In this document: positions 48,905 through 58,925 of the stretch, piece by piece
Layout: each line of letters starts with the position of its first letter
How positions within the stretch are numbered: the stretch's first letter is position 1
Source: Treponema sp.
GTDB lineage: Bacteria; Spirochaetota; Spirochaetia; Treponematales; Treponemataceae
Assembly (NCBI GenBank): GCA_017484285.1
Contig: JAFUTH010000014.1
Coordinates: 248,001 to 312,000, forward strand
Direction of reading: 5' to 3'
DNA: 64,000 nucleotides
Program-made: the position numbers and the translations under genes
Notes under the pieces: generated by a model
What the model was told of the DNA's origin: nothing
What the model saw: only the letters and a program-made list of their open reading frames with translations
Databases searched by the model: none

Positions 48905-50082
48905 AACTCTGCATTCTTTCCCCGCGCTTTCCGTTTCCCGAAAACGGTGGCGATGTACTCCGCATAAACAACATTGCACGCTACCTTAAAAGCAAGAACT
49001 TTGAGCTGGTTCTTATCTCATTCTATGAGGATGAAATCCGGCTCAAAAAAGAATACTTCGCGCTCTACGACACGATTTATATGATTAAGCGCACAAGAAT
49101 TGTCTCGCTCGTTATGTCTGCTTTGTTTGCGCTTTCGGGAAGACCGATTCAGTGCGGCTATTATTTTTCGTTCGCGTTCTTAAAGCAGCTCAGGCGGACG
49201 ATAAAACAGGAACTTCCCGATGAGTTTGTGTCGCATCTGCTCCGCATGGTGCCGTATCTTGAACTTACCCATCAGCAGAAAAAGTCAATCGTCGAGATGA
49301 CGGACACGCTCTCAAAAACATACGGGCTTTCGGCACAGGCGAAGGGGAGCGTTGTAAAAAAACTGATTTACAAGGCAGAACTGCGACTAATCCGCCGGTA
49401 TGAAAAGTATGTGGTCGTGCATTTTCCCAAAGTTGTCCTTGTTTCAGACGCTGACATTCAGTATCTGCGGGCGAATTGCGGCGAAAAAGCGAAAAGCCTT
49501 GCGTTGCATACAAATGGGGTTACGTGTCTGCCCGCAATTCCAAAAACGTATGACAAGCGAAAAATCTGCTTTGTCGGGAATATGCGCACCTTGCAGAATC
49601 AGGACGCGGTGCTTCATTTCGTGCAGAACATTTTCCCGCTCATAAAGCAGTCCGTGCCAGACGCGGTTTTTATGATAATTGGCGCAGAGCCTCCAGAGTC
49701 AATTCAGAATCTTGCGGACGGAAAGCATATCGTCGTGACAGGCTTTGTCGATGACATTCAGTCTGCCGTGTCAGAGTGCTGCCTCGCTGTCGCGCCCGTG
49801 CGCGTTGCGGCAGGCATTCAGAACAAAGTGCTTGTCGCAATGGGCTGTGGCGTTCCCGTGGTGCTGAGCCCGCTGATTGCAGGGGCGATTCCAGAGCTTA
49901 GTGACGGCGAGAATTGCTGTATCAAAGACGATGCCACATCTTTTGCGAAAGAATGCGTCTCGATTTTGCAGGACAGCGATAGGCGGGCAATGCTTTCAAA
50001 AAACGGGTATGAGATGGTGAAGCGGTATTACTCATGGAATGAAAAATTGAAAGGATACGAAAAAATAGAAACTCTTCTTTGA
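48901..50082 (+). CDS. Glycosyltransferase family 4
   Basis: A 393-residue GT-B enzyme (MKLCILSPRFPFPENGGDVLRINNIARYL; KRKICFVGNMRTLQNQDAVLHFVQNIFPLI; VAPVRVAAGIQNKVLVAMGCGVPVVLSP). This type resembles sugar transferases in exopolysaccharide loci. Its base composition is higher in GC than the 42-48 kb genes. It is the last gene of the polysaccharide locus; the island junction lies 23 bp downstream. Confidence 0.9.
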   Translation: MKLCILSPRFPFPENGGDVLRINNIARYLKSKNFELVLISFYEDEIRLKKEYFALYDTIYMIKRTRIVSLVMSALFALSGRPIQCGYYFSFAFLKQLRRTIKQELPDEFVSHLLRMVPYLELTHQQKKSIVEMTDTLSKTYGLSAQAKGSVVKKLIYKAELRLIRRYEKYVVVHFPKVVLVSDADIQYLRANCGEKAKSLALHTNGVTCLPAIPKTYDKRKICFVGNMRTLQNQDAVLHFVQNIFPLIKQSVPDAVFMIIGAEPPESIQNLADGKHIVVTGFVDDIQSAVSECCLAVAPVRVAAGIQNKVLVAMGCGVPVVLSPLIAGAIPELSDGENCCIKDDATSFAKECVSILQDSDRRAMLSKNGYEMVKRYYSWNEKLKGYEKIETLL

Positions 50083-50104
50083 CATTTTTATTTTTTCAGT
50101 CCCC

Positions 50105-50162
50105 GTGGCGATTGCGTGCTGTGTGGTCGCCTTTGTTGCCGAATAGCTCGTGAATTTGCTAT
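50105..50162 (+). pseudogene. Displaced azlD 3'-end fragment (putative attR)
   Basis: 50105-50135 is identical (31 bp) to azlD 33510-33540. The following 27 bp still match the azlD tail at about 20 positions and end at the equivalent TAA (50160-50162), but an in-frame TAG has replaced the TGG codon (EWLVN becomes E*LVN). This is the expected footprint of an element integrated into the 3' end of azlD. The block also contains the likely uvrA promoter. Confidence 0.75.
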
Positions 50163-50165
50163 AAT
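50136..50165 (+). promoter_or_regulatory. Probable uvrA promoter inside the azlD remnant
   Basis: -35-like TTGCCG (50136-50141), 18-nt spacer, perfect -10 TATAAT (50160-50165). The GTG start follows 6 nt later, so the uvrA transcript would be leaderless. The corresponding bases at the azlD copy (CTTCCG and TGTTGT) do not form a promoter. Confidence 0.5.
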
Positions 50166-50171
50166 CTATTC

Positions 50172-53093
50172 GTGGAAAAGTCAGAAAAAAATTATTCGTT
50201 TAAAAATATTCACCGCGTCGATGGCGAGAAAATCGTCATTCAGGGCGCGCGTGAGCATAATCTTAAAAATATCAGTGTGGAGATTCCGCGAAACCGCCTT
50301 GTCGTCATTTCGGGGCTTTCAGGGTCGGGAAAATCCTCTCTTGCCTTTGACACGCTCTTTGCCGAAGGTCAGCGGCGTTACATGGAAAGCCTTTCTTCGT
50401 ACGCGCGGCAGTTTTTGGGGAGCATGGACAAACCCGATGTCGATTTGATTGAGGGGCTTTCTCCCGCCATTTCTATAGAACAAAAAACCACGCACAATAA
50501 CCCCAGATCTACGGTCGGCACGGTCACTGAAATTTACGATTACTACAGGCTTCTCTTCGCTCGGATTGGGCATGCGCACTGTCCGAATTGCGGGCGCGAA
50601 ATCAAAGAACAGAGCGAAGACCAGATTATCGACACGATTATGTCTTGGGGCGAGGGAACGAGAATCACCCTGCTTGCTCCCGTGATTCGCGGAAAAAAGG
50701 GCGAGCATCAAAAGATTATTGAAGACGCGCAAAAGTCTGGCTTCGTTCGGGCGAGAATCGACGGTTTAATGGTAGAACTTGACGACTCAATAAAGCTCGA
50801 CAAACAGAAAAAGCACACGATTGAAATTGTCGTTGACCGAATCGCTATCAAAGAGGACTCTCGCAAACGGCTTGCAGAAAGCGTTGAGGCGGCGTTGCAG
50901 AGCGCGAACGGCGTGATTGTCGTTCTTCGCCGCGTTGACGATGAGAGCGAAAAAGGCTTTCACGAAGAAGAAGTGTTTTTCAGCCAAAAAAATGCCTGCC
51001 CTGACTGCGGAATTTCGATTCCAGAGTTGCAACCGCGATTGTTTTCGTTCAACAATCCCTTCGGAGCGTGTCCTGAATGCACGGGCATCGGCGAAAAAAT
51101 GGAATGGGATGCCTCAAAAATCCTTCCCGACGATTCGCTTTCGTTTAATGAGGGCGCGTTTCCGTTCTACAATCCCGACAGCGAGTGGAACAAGTCGCTT
51201 TTTAGCGCGGTGGCAGAAACGGGCGGATTTTCGCTCGACACGCCGATTAAAGATTTGAGTGAGAGCCAGCGCGAATTCTTATGGAAGGGCGACGACACAA
51301 AAATCATGCACTGGATTTACCAGAAGCAGAGCGGCGAGGGCTATTCCGAATACAAACGACCGTGGATTGGCGTATGGGCGGACATGAAGCGTCGGCACAA
51401 TGAGGCATGGGGCGAGGCTCAGCGCGTTCGCATGGAAGAAAAATTCATGTCGGTGTCGGAGTGCTCTAGCTGTCACGGAAAGCGTCTTCGCCCCGAAGCA
51501 CTGGGAGTCACGCTTGGTGGAAAGAACATCATTGAACTCTGTGCGTTGAGCGTAATCGAAAGCCTTGATTTTGTCGAAAACTTGGTTCTCACCGAGACTG
51601 AAAAACTCATTGCTTCTCAAATCTTAAAGGAAATAAAGGCGCGGCTCACTTTCTTGAAGAATGTCGGCTTGGATTATCTCACGCTTGAACGCTCGGCGGG
51701 TACTCTTTCTGGCGGCGAGGCTCAGCGAATCCGTCTTGCCACTCAGATTGGCTCAGGTCTTACGGGCGTTATGTACATTTTGGACGAGCCAAGCATTGGA
51801 CTTCATCAGCGCGACAACGAGCGATTGATTGAAACTCTGACTTATCTCCGCGATTTGAAGAACACAGTCATCGTGGTTGAGCATGACGAGCAGACTTTGC
51901 GCACGGCGGACTGGGTTGTGGACATCGGTCCTGGCGCGGGCGTTCACGGCGGAAATGTCATCGCTTCGGGAACGCCTGAGCAGGTTATGGAAGTTGCCGA
52001 AAGCATTACGGGGCAGTACCTCAAAGGCACGCTCTTTATGCCCGTTCCGAAAACGCGCCGCAAAGGAAACGGAAATTTCATTTCAATCAAAGGCGTGCGC
52101 GAGCATAACCTTAAAAATGTGAGCGTTGATATTCCGCTCGGCACTTTCACCTGCATTACGGGCGTTTCGGGAAGCGGAAAGTCCACTCTTTTGAGCGATG
52201 TGTTCTATCCTGTGGTCTCTAACGCGCTCATGCGAACGAACTACAAGGCTGGCGCGTACGATGAAATTACGGGAATTGAGCATATTGATAAGGTTATAAA
52301 CATTGACCAGTCGCCGATTGGTCGCACGCCGCGAAGCAATCCAGTCACCTATGTGGGCGTGTTTGATTCTATCCGCGAACTGTTCTCCACGCTCCCCGAC
52401 TCAAAGGCGCGGGGCTACAAGAGCGGTCGGTTCAGCTTCAATGTGAAGGGCGGTCGCTGCGAGAACTGTCAGGGAGCGGGCACGATTACGATTGAGATGA
52501 ACTTCCTTCCCGATGTGTTCATTCAGTGCGATGTGTGCCACGGACACCGCTTCAATCAGGAGACGCTCGATGTGCGCTACAAGGGCAAGAATATTTCCGA
52601 TGTGCTCGACATGACGATTGAAGAAGCTGCGGATTTTTTCAGCTCGATTCCGCATATTTCGCGAAAACTGGAAACGCTCAAAAGTGTCGGCTTGGGCTAC
52701 ATTCAACTCGGTCAGAACGCGCTCACGCTTTCAGGCGGCGAGGCACAGCGCGTAAAACTCGCCACGGAACTTGCCCGCCCCTCAACAGGGAAAACGCTCT
52801 ACATCTTGGACGAGCCGACCACGGGCTTGCATTTTGCGGATGTCAAAGTCTTAATGGAAGTGATTCAGCGGCTTGTCGATAAAGGAAACTCTGTCGTGAT
52901 GATTGAGCACAACCTCGATGTGATTTGCCAGGCAGACCACATCATCGACTTGGGACCCGACGGCGGAAACAAAGGCGGTCAAATCGTAGATGTCGGCACC
53001 CCCGAAGAACTTGCCGCTCGCTGGCAAACAACCGGCAGCTACACGGGAAAATTCGTTGAGGAGCAATTAGCTCACGCTCACAGGGAAGAATAG
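50172..53093 (+). CDS. uvrA: Excinuclease ABC subunit A
   Basis: DNA-damage recognition ATPase (973 aa). First Walker [36 protein letters not shown], zinc module CPDCG..CPEC, ABC signature [16 protein letters not shown], Walker [16 protein letters not shown]. The second half has [11 protein letters not shown], zinc finger [14 protein letters not shown] and [15 protein letters not shown]. It starts with GTG at 50172, with no Shine-Dalgarno, 6 nt after a TATAAT. A cacagat repeat follows the stop. Confidence 0.97.
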   Translation: MEKSEKNYSFKNIHRVDGEKIVIQGAREHNLKNISVEIPRNRLVVISGLSGSGKSSLAFDTLFAEGQRRYMESLSSYARQFLGSMDKPDVDLIEGLSPAISIEQKTTHNNPRSTVGTVTEIYDYYRLLFARIGHAHCPNCGREIKEQSEDQIIDTIMSWGEGTRITLLAPVIRGKKGEHQKIIEDAQKSGFVRARIDGLMVELDDSIKLDKQKKHTIEIVVDRIAIKEDSRKRLAESVEAALQSANGVIVVLRRVDDESEKGFHEEEVFFSQKNACPDCGISIPELQPRLFSFNNPFGACPECTGIGEKMEWDASKILPDDSLSFNEGAFPFYNPDSEWNKSLFSAVAETGGFSLDTPIKDLSESQREFLWKGDDTKIMHWIYQKQSGEGYSEYKRPWIGVWADMKRRHNEAWGEAQRVRMEEKFMSVSECSSCHGKRLRPEALGVTLGGKNIIELCALSVIESLDFVENLVLTETEKLIASQILKEIKARLTFLKNVGLDYLTLERSAGTLSGGEAQRIRLATQIGSGLTGVMYILDEPSIGLHQRDNERLIETLTYLRDLKNTVIVVEHDEQTLRTADWVVDIGPGAGVHGGNVIASGTPEQVMEVAESITGQYLKGTLFMPVPKTRRKGNGNFISIKGVREHNLKNVSVDIPLGTFTCITGVSGSGKSTLLSDVFYPVVSNALMRTNYKAGAYDEITGIEHIDKVINIDQSPIGRTPRSNPVTYVGVFDSIRELFSTLPDSKARGYKSGRFSFNVKGGRCENCQGAGTITIEMNFLPDVFIQCDVCHGHRFNQETLDVRYKGKNISDVLDMTIEEAADFFSSIPHISRKLETLKSVGLGYIQLGQNALTLSGGEAQRVKLATELARPSTGKTLYILDEPTTGLHFADVKVLMEVIQRLVDKGNSVVMIEHNLDVICQADHIIDLGPDGGNKGGQIVDVGTPEELAARWQTTGSYTGKFVEEQLAHAHREE

Positions 53094-53097
53094 AAAT

Positions 53098-53222
53098 CCA
53101 CAGATTAGCACAGATATACACGGATTAAAAGTTTAGAGATACGAAAAATCTTCGTGCTTATATGAAAAATGTTCCCCGTCGAGAACATATAATCTGTGAA
53201 AATCTGTGTCTATCTGTGGACA
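53098..53222. repeat. cacagat inverted-repeat element, copy F
   Basis: Left arm words cacagattag, cacagatata, cacggatt; right arm aatctgtgaa, aatctgtgtc, tatctgtgg. Between them is a perfect hairpin ATGTTC-CCCGTCGA-GAACAT. The right arm ends 8 nt before the lptD start codon, so the element occupies the whole leader and leaves no clear ribosome-binding site. Confidence 0.85.
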
Positions 53223-53229
53223 GAAATAT

Positions 53230-56200
53230 ATGAAAAAGTTTTTTGCGCTTGCAGTTTTGATTTTCTCGCTTTTTGCGCTTCCGCTCTTTGCGGCGGACGG
53301 CGAAAAATCCGTGATTTCGATTGACCAGGCGCAGAAAGTCGAAAATACGAAGGACGCTGTTTCGGGCGAAGATTGCATCGTGCTTACGGGGAATGTCAAA
53401 ATCTCCGTGTCGCGCGGAAGCACCAAGACCACCATTTCCGCCGAGCGAATCAACTACAACCGCGCAACTGAAATGCTCTACGCCGAGGGAAGCGTTTCTT
53501 TGGAGCAGACGGGCGGGAGCGCGGGCGGCGAGACAATAACGGCCTCAAGCCTTTTGTTCAACACGGCGACGCTTGAGGGCGTTTTTGACAACGGACGGGC
53601 AGTGCAGACTTCAAGCGACGCAATCAACCTTCCTTCTGGCTCTACGCTCATCGTGGCTTCCGATGTGTTCGGGCGCGATTCGGGCGGAACGATTGCCTTT
53701 AAGTCGGGCGAGCTTACTTTCTGTGACGATGAAAACCCGCACTGGAGAATCAAGGCGAGCCGAATTTGGCTTCTTCCGGGCGGCGAATTTGCCTTTTTAA
53801 GCGCGACGCTCTATGTCGGGCACGTGCCACTTCTCTATCTTCCTGCGTTTTATTACCCAAAGGACGAGCTTTTGTTCAACCCGACGTTTGGTTTCAGACA
53901 GCGCGAGGGCTATTACATCAACACGACGACCTATCTCTACGGACGAAAGGGCACTGACGCGAAAAGTTCCGCCGACATCAACGCAAGCTCCAGTTCTAGC
54001 GACGATGTTGACGATAAAATCGACTTCTTTAGCTTTATGAACACGGGAACGCTCAAAGAGCAAAAGCGTGAGGGCTTGGTGCTGCACAATCTCGACGATG
54101 ATTTTACGGGCGACACGTCAAAGTATTTCAAAGTGATGGCGGACTACTACGCGAACATGGGCGCGATGGTCGGCTTTGACGGCGTGTTTGCGCCGGGAAG
54201 CGTGCTCACGAGTCTTACGACGAATCTTGAACTCGGTTTTTCAAACACTGTGTTCCGAAACGATTCCGTTTATCTTGCGAAAAATGCGGTTGGTGACGTG
54301 ATAAGTGACAGCTCGAATTTCATGGGCGTCGAGATGCCGTTTCGCTATCAGGCGAACCTCAAATTCACGATTGCAAAGCCGTTCTCGCTCACGTTCAGCA
54401 TGCCGATTTATTCCGACCCGTACTTCAACTACGATTTCAACACGCGCGCCGAGACGATGGACTGGATTGATTTTGCGATGAGCGGTACGGGCACGGACAG
54501 TGATGAGGTCACAATTTCGGAAACATCATCATTTACGTGGAGTTTGAGCGGTTCATATTCTTTTAAAGTGCCGACGCTGCTCAATCCGTTCGTCACGACG
54601 CTTTCGCTTTCAAGTTTCAGCTCTTCAATCGTCTATTCTTCAAAAGCGAACGAAAAATTGTCATCAGACTCAAGATATAGCGACGATTCGACCTGGGCGA
54701 CGTATACGCCAGAGCGAAAATTCTACTATCCGTCGCAGATTACGCCGTTCAAGGTGAGCGGAAAGGTTGCGGGGACGCTCGTTCAGATTCCGGTAAAATC
54801 GACCTCAAAAAAAACGTCGACGACGAGTGTGACTCTCACGCCGCCCGAAGAACTTGACACTTCTGAGAAGAAAAGCGAGGAAGCGAGCGAGCCGGAAAAT
54901 TCCACTGAGGAAGAGCCAGAAGAAGAGACTGAGCCCGTCTTGAGCGATACGTATCTTCCGTCTCTCACGACACCGAGTTTTTCAACGACAACCATCAATG
55001 GTCTTACGTATTCGCTTGGTTATACGGTTTCTCCCGATTATACCTCGCAATTTTCTTATTCATCGACGATTTTGCAGACGCCCGAGGATTTTGACTGGAA
55101 CGACATGCAGTCAACGTACATTCAGATGAAATCCCCCACGGTGCTTACAAGCAAAGTCGGTTATCGTGACAGCTTTATCACGCTGACCGATACGTTTACG
55201 TTCAATCCTGTGTACCAGGCGCACCCCTATCTGAAAATTACCTCTACGACGGCAGAAGGCGGCTATACGGAGTCTTCTGCGCAGTCAATCAAAAAATCTG
55301 ACTATTCTGCGCGCAAACTTGACTTGACCGATGTAAATGCGCTCACGTTCAAGCCGTTTTATTACACGGAGCACTTTTCCGATACGGCGCTCACCTGGAA
55401 TACGACCGTTAAGATGATTCAGACAAAATTTATCGGTGATGCGGAAAATCCTGAGTGGGAATATCTTACGACCGATTTGACAGATGAGGACTGCGTAACG
55501 GTTCATAACCTGAATCTCGTGCTCGGCGCGAGCGAATTCAACAAAAATGTCTATCAGACGCTTTCTCTTACGACGACATTGCCGCCACAGGTTGACGCGT
55601 ATAGCGGAACGCTCACGCTTGGATTCCCGTACGTTACGTTTACGGCAGGAACGGGTATTCATCAGACGAGCTCGACTGATTCTACCTGGGTAAAAGACAA
55701 CCTCAGCCAGTCGCTTTCGGTGAGCATGTTTTCGAGCAAAATAAAATTCACCGAATCGTATGTCTATGACTTGGAAAACGACAACCAGTCTTCTTTGAAA
55801 CTCGCGCTTTCTGGTTACGGACTGCAAGCCGCTTATACCGCTTCGTATGTCGCGGGCTACACGTTCGCGACGGGAAAGGGCTGGGTCATCGATTCCGACA
55901 AAGAATTTCAGCCGTATCAGGCAAGCCTTGCCTATGCGAGCGGCACGAAAACATTTAAGCATTGGAGTGACCGCATTTCCGTTGCGCCCTCTCTCTCGAC
56001 AAGCGTTGTCTATGACTTTTTGCGACCGACGAGCAGCTATTTTAAGTTCATTCCGGCACTCACGTTCAAAGTGAACGACTTTTTGAATATCACGTTCAGT
56101 GCCGAGACGAAAAACAGCATCATCTATCGCTATTTCTGTTCTGATTCCGATTATGAAAAATACTATCAAGGAACAGGTGAGCGAAATATTTTGCAAGATT

Positions 56201-56496
56201 TGATTGATTCATTCCGCTTTGATGACGAAGAAAAACGAAAGTCGAGCGCATTCAAAATCCAGAGTTTTAAGATTGATGTCACACATGATCTCGACGACTG
56301 GGATTTAAACTGCTCGTTCTCAATCAAGCCGCGCTTGCTCACCTCTTCGTCAACGGGCTTTAGCGCAAGCCGCAACAACGGAAAATCGTACTACGATTTC
56401 AGCCCGTATTTTACGATTAGCGTTTCATGGAGACCGCTTGCCAGCATGAAGACGCAGATTGTTGATGAGTATGGCGAGTGGGAATTAAATCCTTAA
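53230..56496 (+). CDS. lptD: LptD/OstA-like outer-membrane protein
   Basis: A 1088-residue protein with a Sec signal (MKKFFALAVLIFSLFALPLFAA), an OstA/LptA-like N-terminal jellyroll (residues about 30-160: CIVLTGNVKISVSRGSTKTTISAERINYN), and a long beta-strand-rich barrel ending DFSPYFTISVSWRPLASMKTQIVDEYG. An acidic Ser/Thr/Glu-rich insertion lies near residues 520-565. In diderms LptD inserts LPS; treponemes lack classical LPS, and their LptD orthologues are thought to handle another glycolipid. ATG 53230 is chosen at the signal peptide. Confidence 0.85.
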   Translation: MKKFFALAVLIFSLFALPLFAADGEKSVISIDQAQKVENTKDAVSGEDCIVLTGNVKISVSRGSTKTTISAERINYNRATEMLYAEGSVSLEQTGGSAGGETITASSLLFNTATLEGVFDNGRAVQTSSDAINLPSGSTLIVASDVFGRDSGGTIAFKSGELTFCDDENPHWRIKASRIWLLPGGEFAFLSATLYVGHVPLLYLPAFYYPKDELLFNPTFGFRQREGYYINTTTYLYGRKGTDAKSSADINASSSSSDDVDDKIDFFSFMNTGTLKEQKREGLVLHNLDDDFTGDTSKYFKVMADYYANMGAMVGFDGVFAPGSVLTSLTTNLELGFSNTVFRNDSVYLAKNAVGDVISDSSNFMGVEMPFRYQANLKFTIAKPFSLTFSMPIYSDPYFNYDFNTRAETMDWIDFAMSGTGTDSDEVTISETSSFTWSLSGSYSFKVPTLLNPFVTTLSLSSFSSSIVYSSKANEKLSSDSRYSDDSTWATYTPERKFYYPSQITPFKVSGKVAGTLVQIPVKSTSKKTSTTSVTLTPPEELDTSEKKSEEASEPENSTEEEPEEETEPVLSDTYLPSLTTPSFSTTTINGLTYSLGYTVSPDYTSQFSYSSTILQTPEDFDWNDMQSTYIQMKSPTVLTSKVGYRDSFITLTDTFTFNPVYQAHPYLKITSTTAEGGYTESSAQSIKKSDYSARKLDLTDVNALTFKPFYYTEHFSDTALTWNTTVKMIQTKFIGDAENPEWEYLTTDLTDEDCVTVHNLNLVLGASEFNKNVYQTLSLTTTLPPQVDAYSGTLTLGFPYVTFTAGTGIHQTSSTDSTWVKDNLSQSLSVSMFSSKIKFTESYVYDLENDNQSSLKLALSGYGLQAAYTASYVAGYTFATGKGWVIDSDKEFQPYQASLAYASGTKTFKHWSDRISVAPSLSTSVVYDFLRPTSSYFKFIPALTFKVNDFLNITFSAETKNSIIYRYFCSDSDYEKYYQGTGERNILQDLIDSFRFDDEEKRKSSAFKIQSFKIDVTHDLDDWDLNCSFSIKPRLLTSSSTGFSASRNNGKSYYDFSPYFTISVSWRPLASMKTQIVDEYGEWELNP

Positions 56497-56574
56497 TTCC
56501 CATTCGCGTTATGAGAATTGCGTTGCAATTCTCAGGCGAGTGGGAACTGAATCCATAATCTCATTTTTAATGAG
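56475..56574. repeat. Three consecutive hairpins with a duplicated lptD tail
   Basis: Stem 1: cgagtgggaattaa / ttaattcccattcg (14 bp, one G-T), spanning the lptD stop. Stem 2: GAGAATTG-CGTTG-CAATTCTC. Stem 3: CTCATT-TTT-AATGAG. The 20 bp at 56473-56492 recur at 56535-56554 with 18 of 20 bases identical, a short local duplication of the 3' end. Together they may end or protect the lptD mRNA. Confidence 0.7.
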
Positions 56575-56718
56575 TGGTATGCACTGTTTTGGTATACTGT
56601 ACTCGCTTTGACTGATTCTGTCCAAAAAATGCTTATTTTTCTTTTGAAAAATGTCTGAAAAATCTAAATAATTCCTTATATTGTCCGATACTGTTGTTGA
56701 ATCAGGGCGGAGAGAGTG

Positions 56719-57453
56719 ATGCATTTTATTTTTTCAAGCAAGAATGAGGCGGTATGCCGTCAGGTATATCAAGTTATCGCGAGCGATGCAGATTGTTTTA
56801 TTTACTATGACGATGCGCTGCTGCTTTTAAAAGACGTGTGCACGAATCGTATTTCGGGAGATGTGCTGATTCTCGATGTTTCGTTCTGCAAAGGTTTTTC
56901 TGATTTTGTGTACGACGTGTGTATCTCGAAAAACGTAAAACTTCCGATTGTGCAATTTGGCGACCCTGCGTTCGATAAAACGGTTCGCGCGCAACGCTGG
57001 CTGTCAGAAAATGAAATTCGCTATGATTCTTATGACATGCACGGGCTCATTCCGCTGTTTCTCAAAATCAACGATGCCCTCGAAACAGTTCTTCCGTATG
57101 CCCACACTGATGATGCCGTTGCTGAATCTAGTGAACGCGGATCGTCCCTTAAAAAGCACGGAACGCGTGTCATCGATGCAATGCGGCATGAAAAAACGCT
57201 GTCGCCTGCATCATGCAATTTGTTTGCCTTTTTGTATAAGAATCGGCGGCGGGAAATCTCCGTGAGCGAGATTGCAAATCATCTGAACATTACCGCTGAT
57301 TCTGAAAAAGAAAGAAACAACATCGTGTATGCGCAGCTTTCGCGACTCAAGAAATTTCTTGCAAAATCCAATGTCGCGCAAGAGTACAAATTAAAATTGC
57401 TCCGTACGCGCAAAGGATTTTACAAGTTGTTTTTAGCTGCCTGTGTTATTTAA
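56719..57453 (+). CDS. Receiver-like/winged-helix transcriptional regulator
   Basis: A 244-residue protein. The N-terminal 120 residues have the strand/helix order of a response-regulator receiver (HFIFSSKNEAVCRQVYQVIA, GDVLILDVSFCKGF, KLPIVQFGDPAF), with an Asp in LILDVS that might be the phospho-acceptor; the acidic pocket is not complete. The C-terminal 80 residues are a winged-helix domain (ISVSEIANHLNITADSEKERNNIVYAQLSRLKKFL; LKLLRTRKGFYKLF). ATG 56719 is preferred to GTG 56716. It overlaps pncB by 8 bp, convergent. Unlinked to a kinase. Confidence 0.7.
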   Translation: MHFIFSSKNEAVCRQVYQVIASDADCFIYYDDALLLLKDVCTNRISGDVLILDVSFCKGFSDFVYDVCISKNVKLPIVQFGDPAFDKTVRAQRWLSENEIRYDSYDMHGLIPLFLKINDALETVLPYAHTDDAVAESSERGSSLKKHGTRVIDAMRHEKTLSPASCNLFAFLYKNRRREISVSEIANHLNITADSEKERNNIVYAQLSRLKKFLAKSNVAQEYKLKLLRTRKGFYKLFLAACVI

Positions 57454-58909
57454 TCCGCGCGTTGATGAACTCCATCTTAAGTTCTTTCATCGCCTCTGTG
57501 AGAGAGACTTTGTAGATGTGCGGGTTCAAGATGCGCTTGTATGAGCCGTCGAAGCTTTCGAGCTGTTTCTGCATGGTTTCGCGAGCCTTGCGCAACACTT
57601 CCGCTTCGGTGATTTTTTCGCCCACGCGCTTTCCGCCTGCAACGACTTTTTTAAGAAGCGGCTCGACCTTTGCCGCCGTGAAAGTGAACTGCCGGTAATC
57701 GACCATCGGGTGATAGTAGCGGTATTCTTTTCCGCTTTCGATTTTTTCGTCTTCAAGCGCGATGATGTCAGCTTTTGCGTTTCCCTCTGCGTCGTAGAGT
57801 CGGTACACATTCTTGATTCCTGGGTTCGTGTTCTTTTCGGGATTGTCGCTGAATTTCATCGCGGGCTTCATTTCGTTCGTCGTTTCGTCGTGCCGAGCCC
57901 CGAGCTTGTACACGCCCGTAAAACTTGCCTCGTTTCCGCCCGTGACCATGTGCGTGCCCACGCCCCAAGAGTTAATCGGCGTGTCCTGCTGCACGAGCGT
58001 TTCGATGATTTCTTCGGTAAGCTCGTTTGAGACGCAGATTTTTGCCTGCGGGAAGCCCGCTTTGTCGAGTTCCTTTCGCACTTCGCGCGTTAAATAAGAA
58101 ATGTCGCCCGAGTCAAGGCGCACACCGAAGTTGTAGCCCTTTTCAACAAGCTCGCGCCCTGCGATAATCGCGTTCTTGATTCCCGAGCGGAGCGTGTCGT
58201 AAGTGTCAATCAAAAAGACTGCGTTCGTGGGGTAAATCTGTGCGTAGGCTCGGAATGCCTCAAGCTCGCTCGGAAACGCCATAATCCAAGAGTGCGCCAT
58301 CGTTCCCATGACGGGAATTCCGTAGATTTTTCCTGCCAACGTGTTGCTCGTTCCCGCCGCGCCGCCGATAAATGCCGCCCGGGTCGCGCTCATGCCGCCG
58401 TCAGGCCCTTGCGCACGGCGCAAACCGAATTCCATGATGCCGCCTTTTTTGCTCGCAAGCCATACCCGCGCCGTTTTGGTGGCGATGAGACTCTGAAAGT
58501 TGATGATGTTTAAGATAAGCCCCTCGACAATCTGCGCCTCAATCAAATTCGCGTGAATCCGCACAATCGGTTCTTGCGGGAAGATAATCGAGCCTTCCTC
58601 GAACGCGTACATGTCGCCCGTGAAGCGAAAATCCTTCAGAAATTCCAAGAATCCTTCTTCAAAAATGTTCTGGCTTCTCAAATACGCGATGTCGTCCTCG
58701 CCGAACGTGAAGTCAGTAATCGCGTCAATCAGGTTCTCAAGACCCGCGAACACAGAAAATCCGCCGTTGAACGGCTGCCGTCTGAAAAACATGTCGAACA
58801 CGACCGCATGGTTCATGTTGTTTTTCCAGTAGCCCTGAGCCATCGTCAGCTCGTAGAAGTCGGTGAAAAGCGCGTTGTTCGTAATCACGCTCTTTTGTGG
58901 TTCTGCCAT
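57446..58909 (-). CDS. pncB: Nicotinate phosphoribosyltransferase
   Basis: Joins nicotinate and PRPP to make nicotinate mononucleotide in NAD salvage (487 aa). Conserved NNALFTDFYELTMAQGYWKN at the start, then EFGLRRAQGPDGGMSATRAAFIGGAAGTSNTLAGK and MGTMAHSWIMAF (substrate His) and VRLDSGDISYLTREVR. ATG 58909 follows AAGAGG at 8 nt. The upstream gap carries a ttttcaattt-type repeat in inverse orientation. Confidence 0.95.
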   Translation of the reverse strand: MAEPQKSVITNNALFTDFYELTMAQGYWKNNMNHAVVFDMFFRRQPFNGGFSVFAGLENLIDAITDFTFGEDDIAYLRSQNIFEEGFLEFLKDFRFTGDMYAFEEGSIIFPQEPIVRIHANLIEAQIVEGLILNIINFQSLIATKTARVWLASKKGGIMEFGLRRAQGPDGGMSATRAAFIGGAAGTSNTLAGKIYGIPVMGTMAHSWIMAFPSELEAFRAYAQIYPTNAVFLIDTYDTLRSGIKNAIIAGRELVEKGYNFGVRLDSGDISYLTREVRKELDKAGFPQAKICVSNELTEEIIETLVQQDTPINSWGVGTHMVTGGNEASFTGVYKLGARHDETTNEMKPAMKFSDNPEKNTNPGIKNVYRLYDAEGNAKADIIALEDEKIESGKEYRYYHPMVDYRQFTFTAAKVEPLLKKVVAGGKRVGEKITEAEVLRKARETMQKQLESFDGSYKRILNPHIYKVSLTEAMKELKMEFINARIK

Positions 58910-58925
58910 AAAATGTACCTCTTGC

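Larger units (their letters stand above)
33510..50135. mobile_element. Putative 16.6-kb integrated genomic island
   Basis: The segment is flanked by direct repeats of the azlD 3' end (33510-33540 and 50105-50135). It carries a tyrosine recombinase at its left edge, a phage-type XRE repressor, DUF2589/DUF261 genes, an ion-channel homologue and a polysaccharide locus. No relaxase, conjugation or phage structural genes are recognisable, so it is a non-self-transmissible island or a decayed element. The flanking housekeeping genes (azlCD left, uvrA right) are normal chromosome. Confidence 0.7.

Noticed and set aside
33510-50135. Prophage or conjugative element
   Set aside because: No capsid, tail, terminase, relaxase or type IV secretion genes are recognisable in the island; only an integrase and a repressor.
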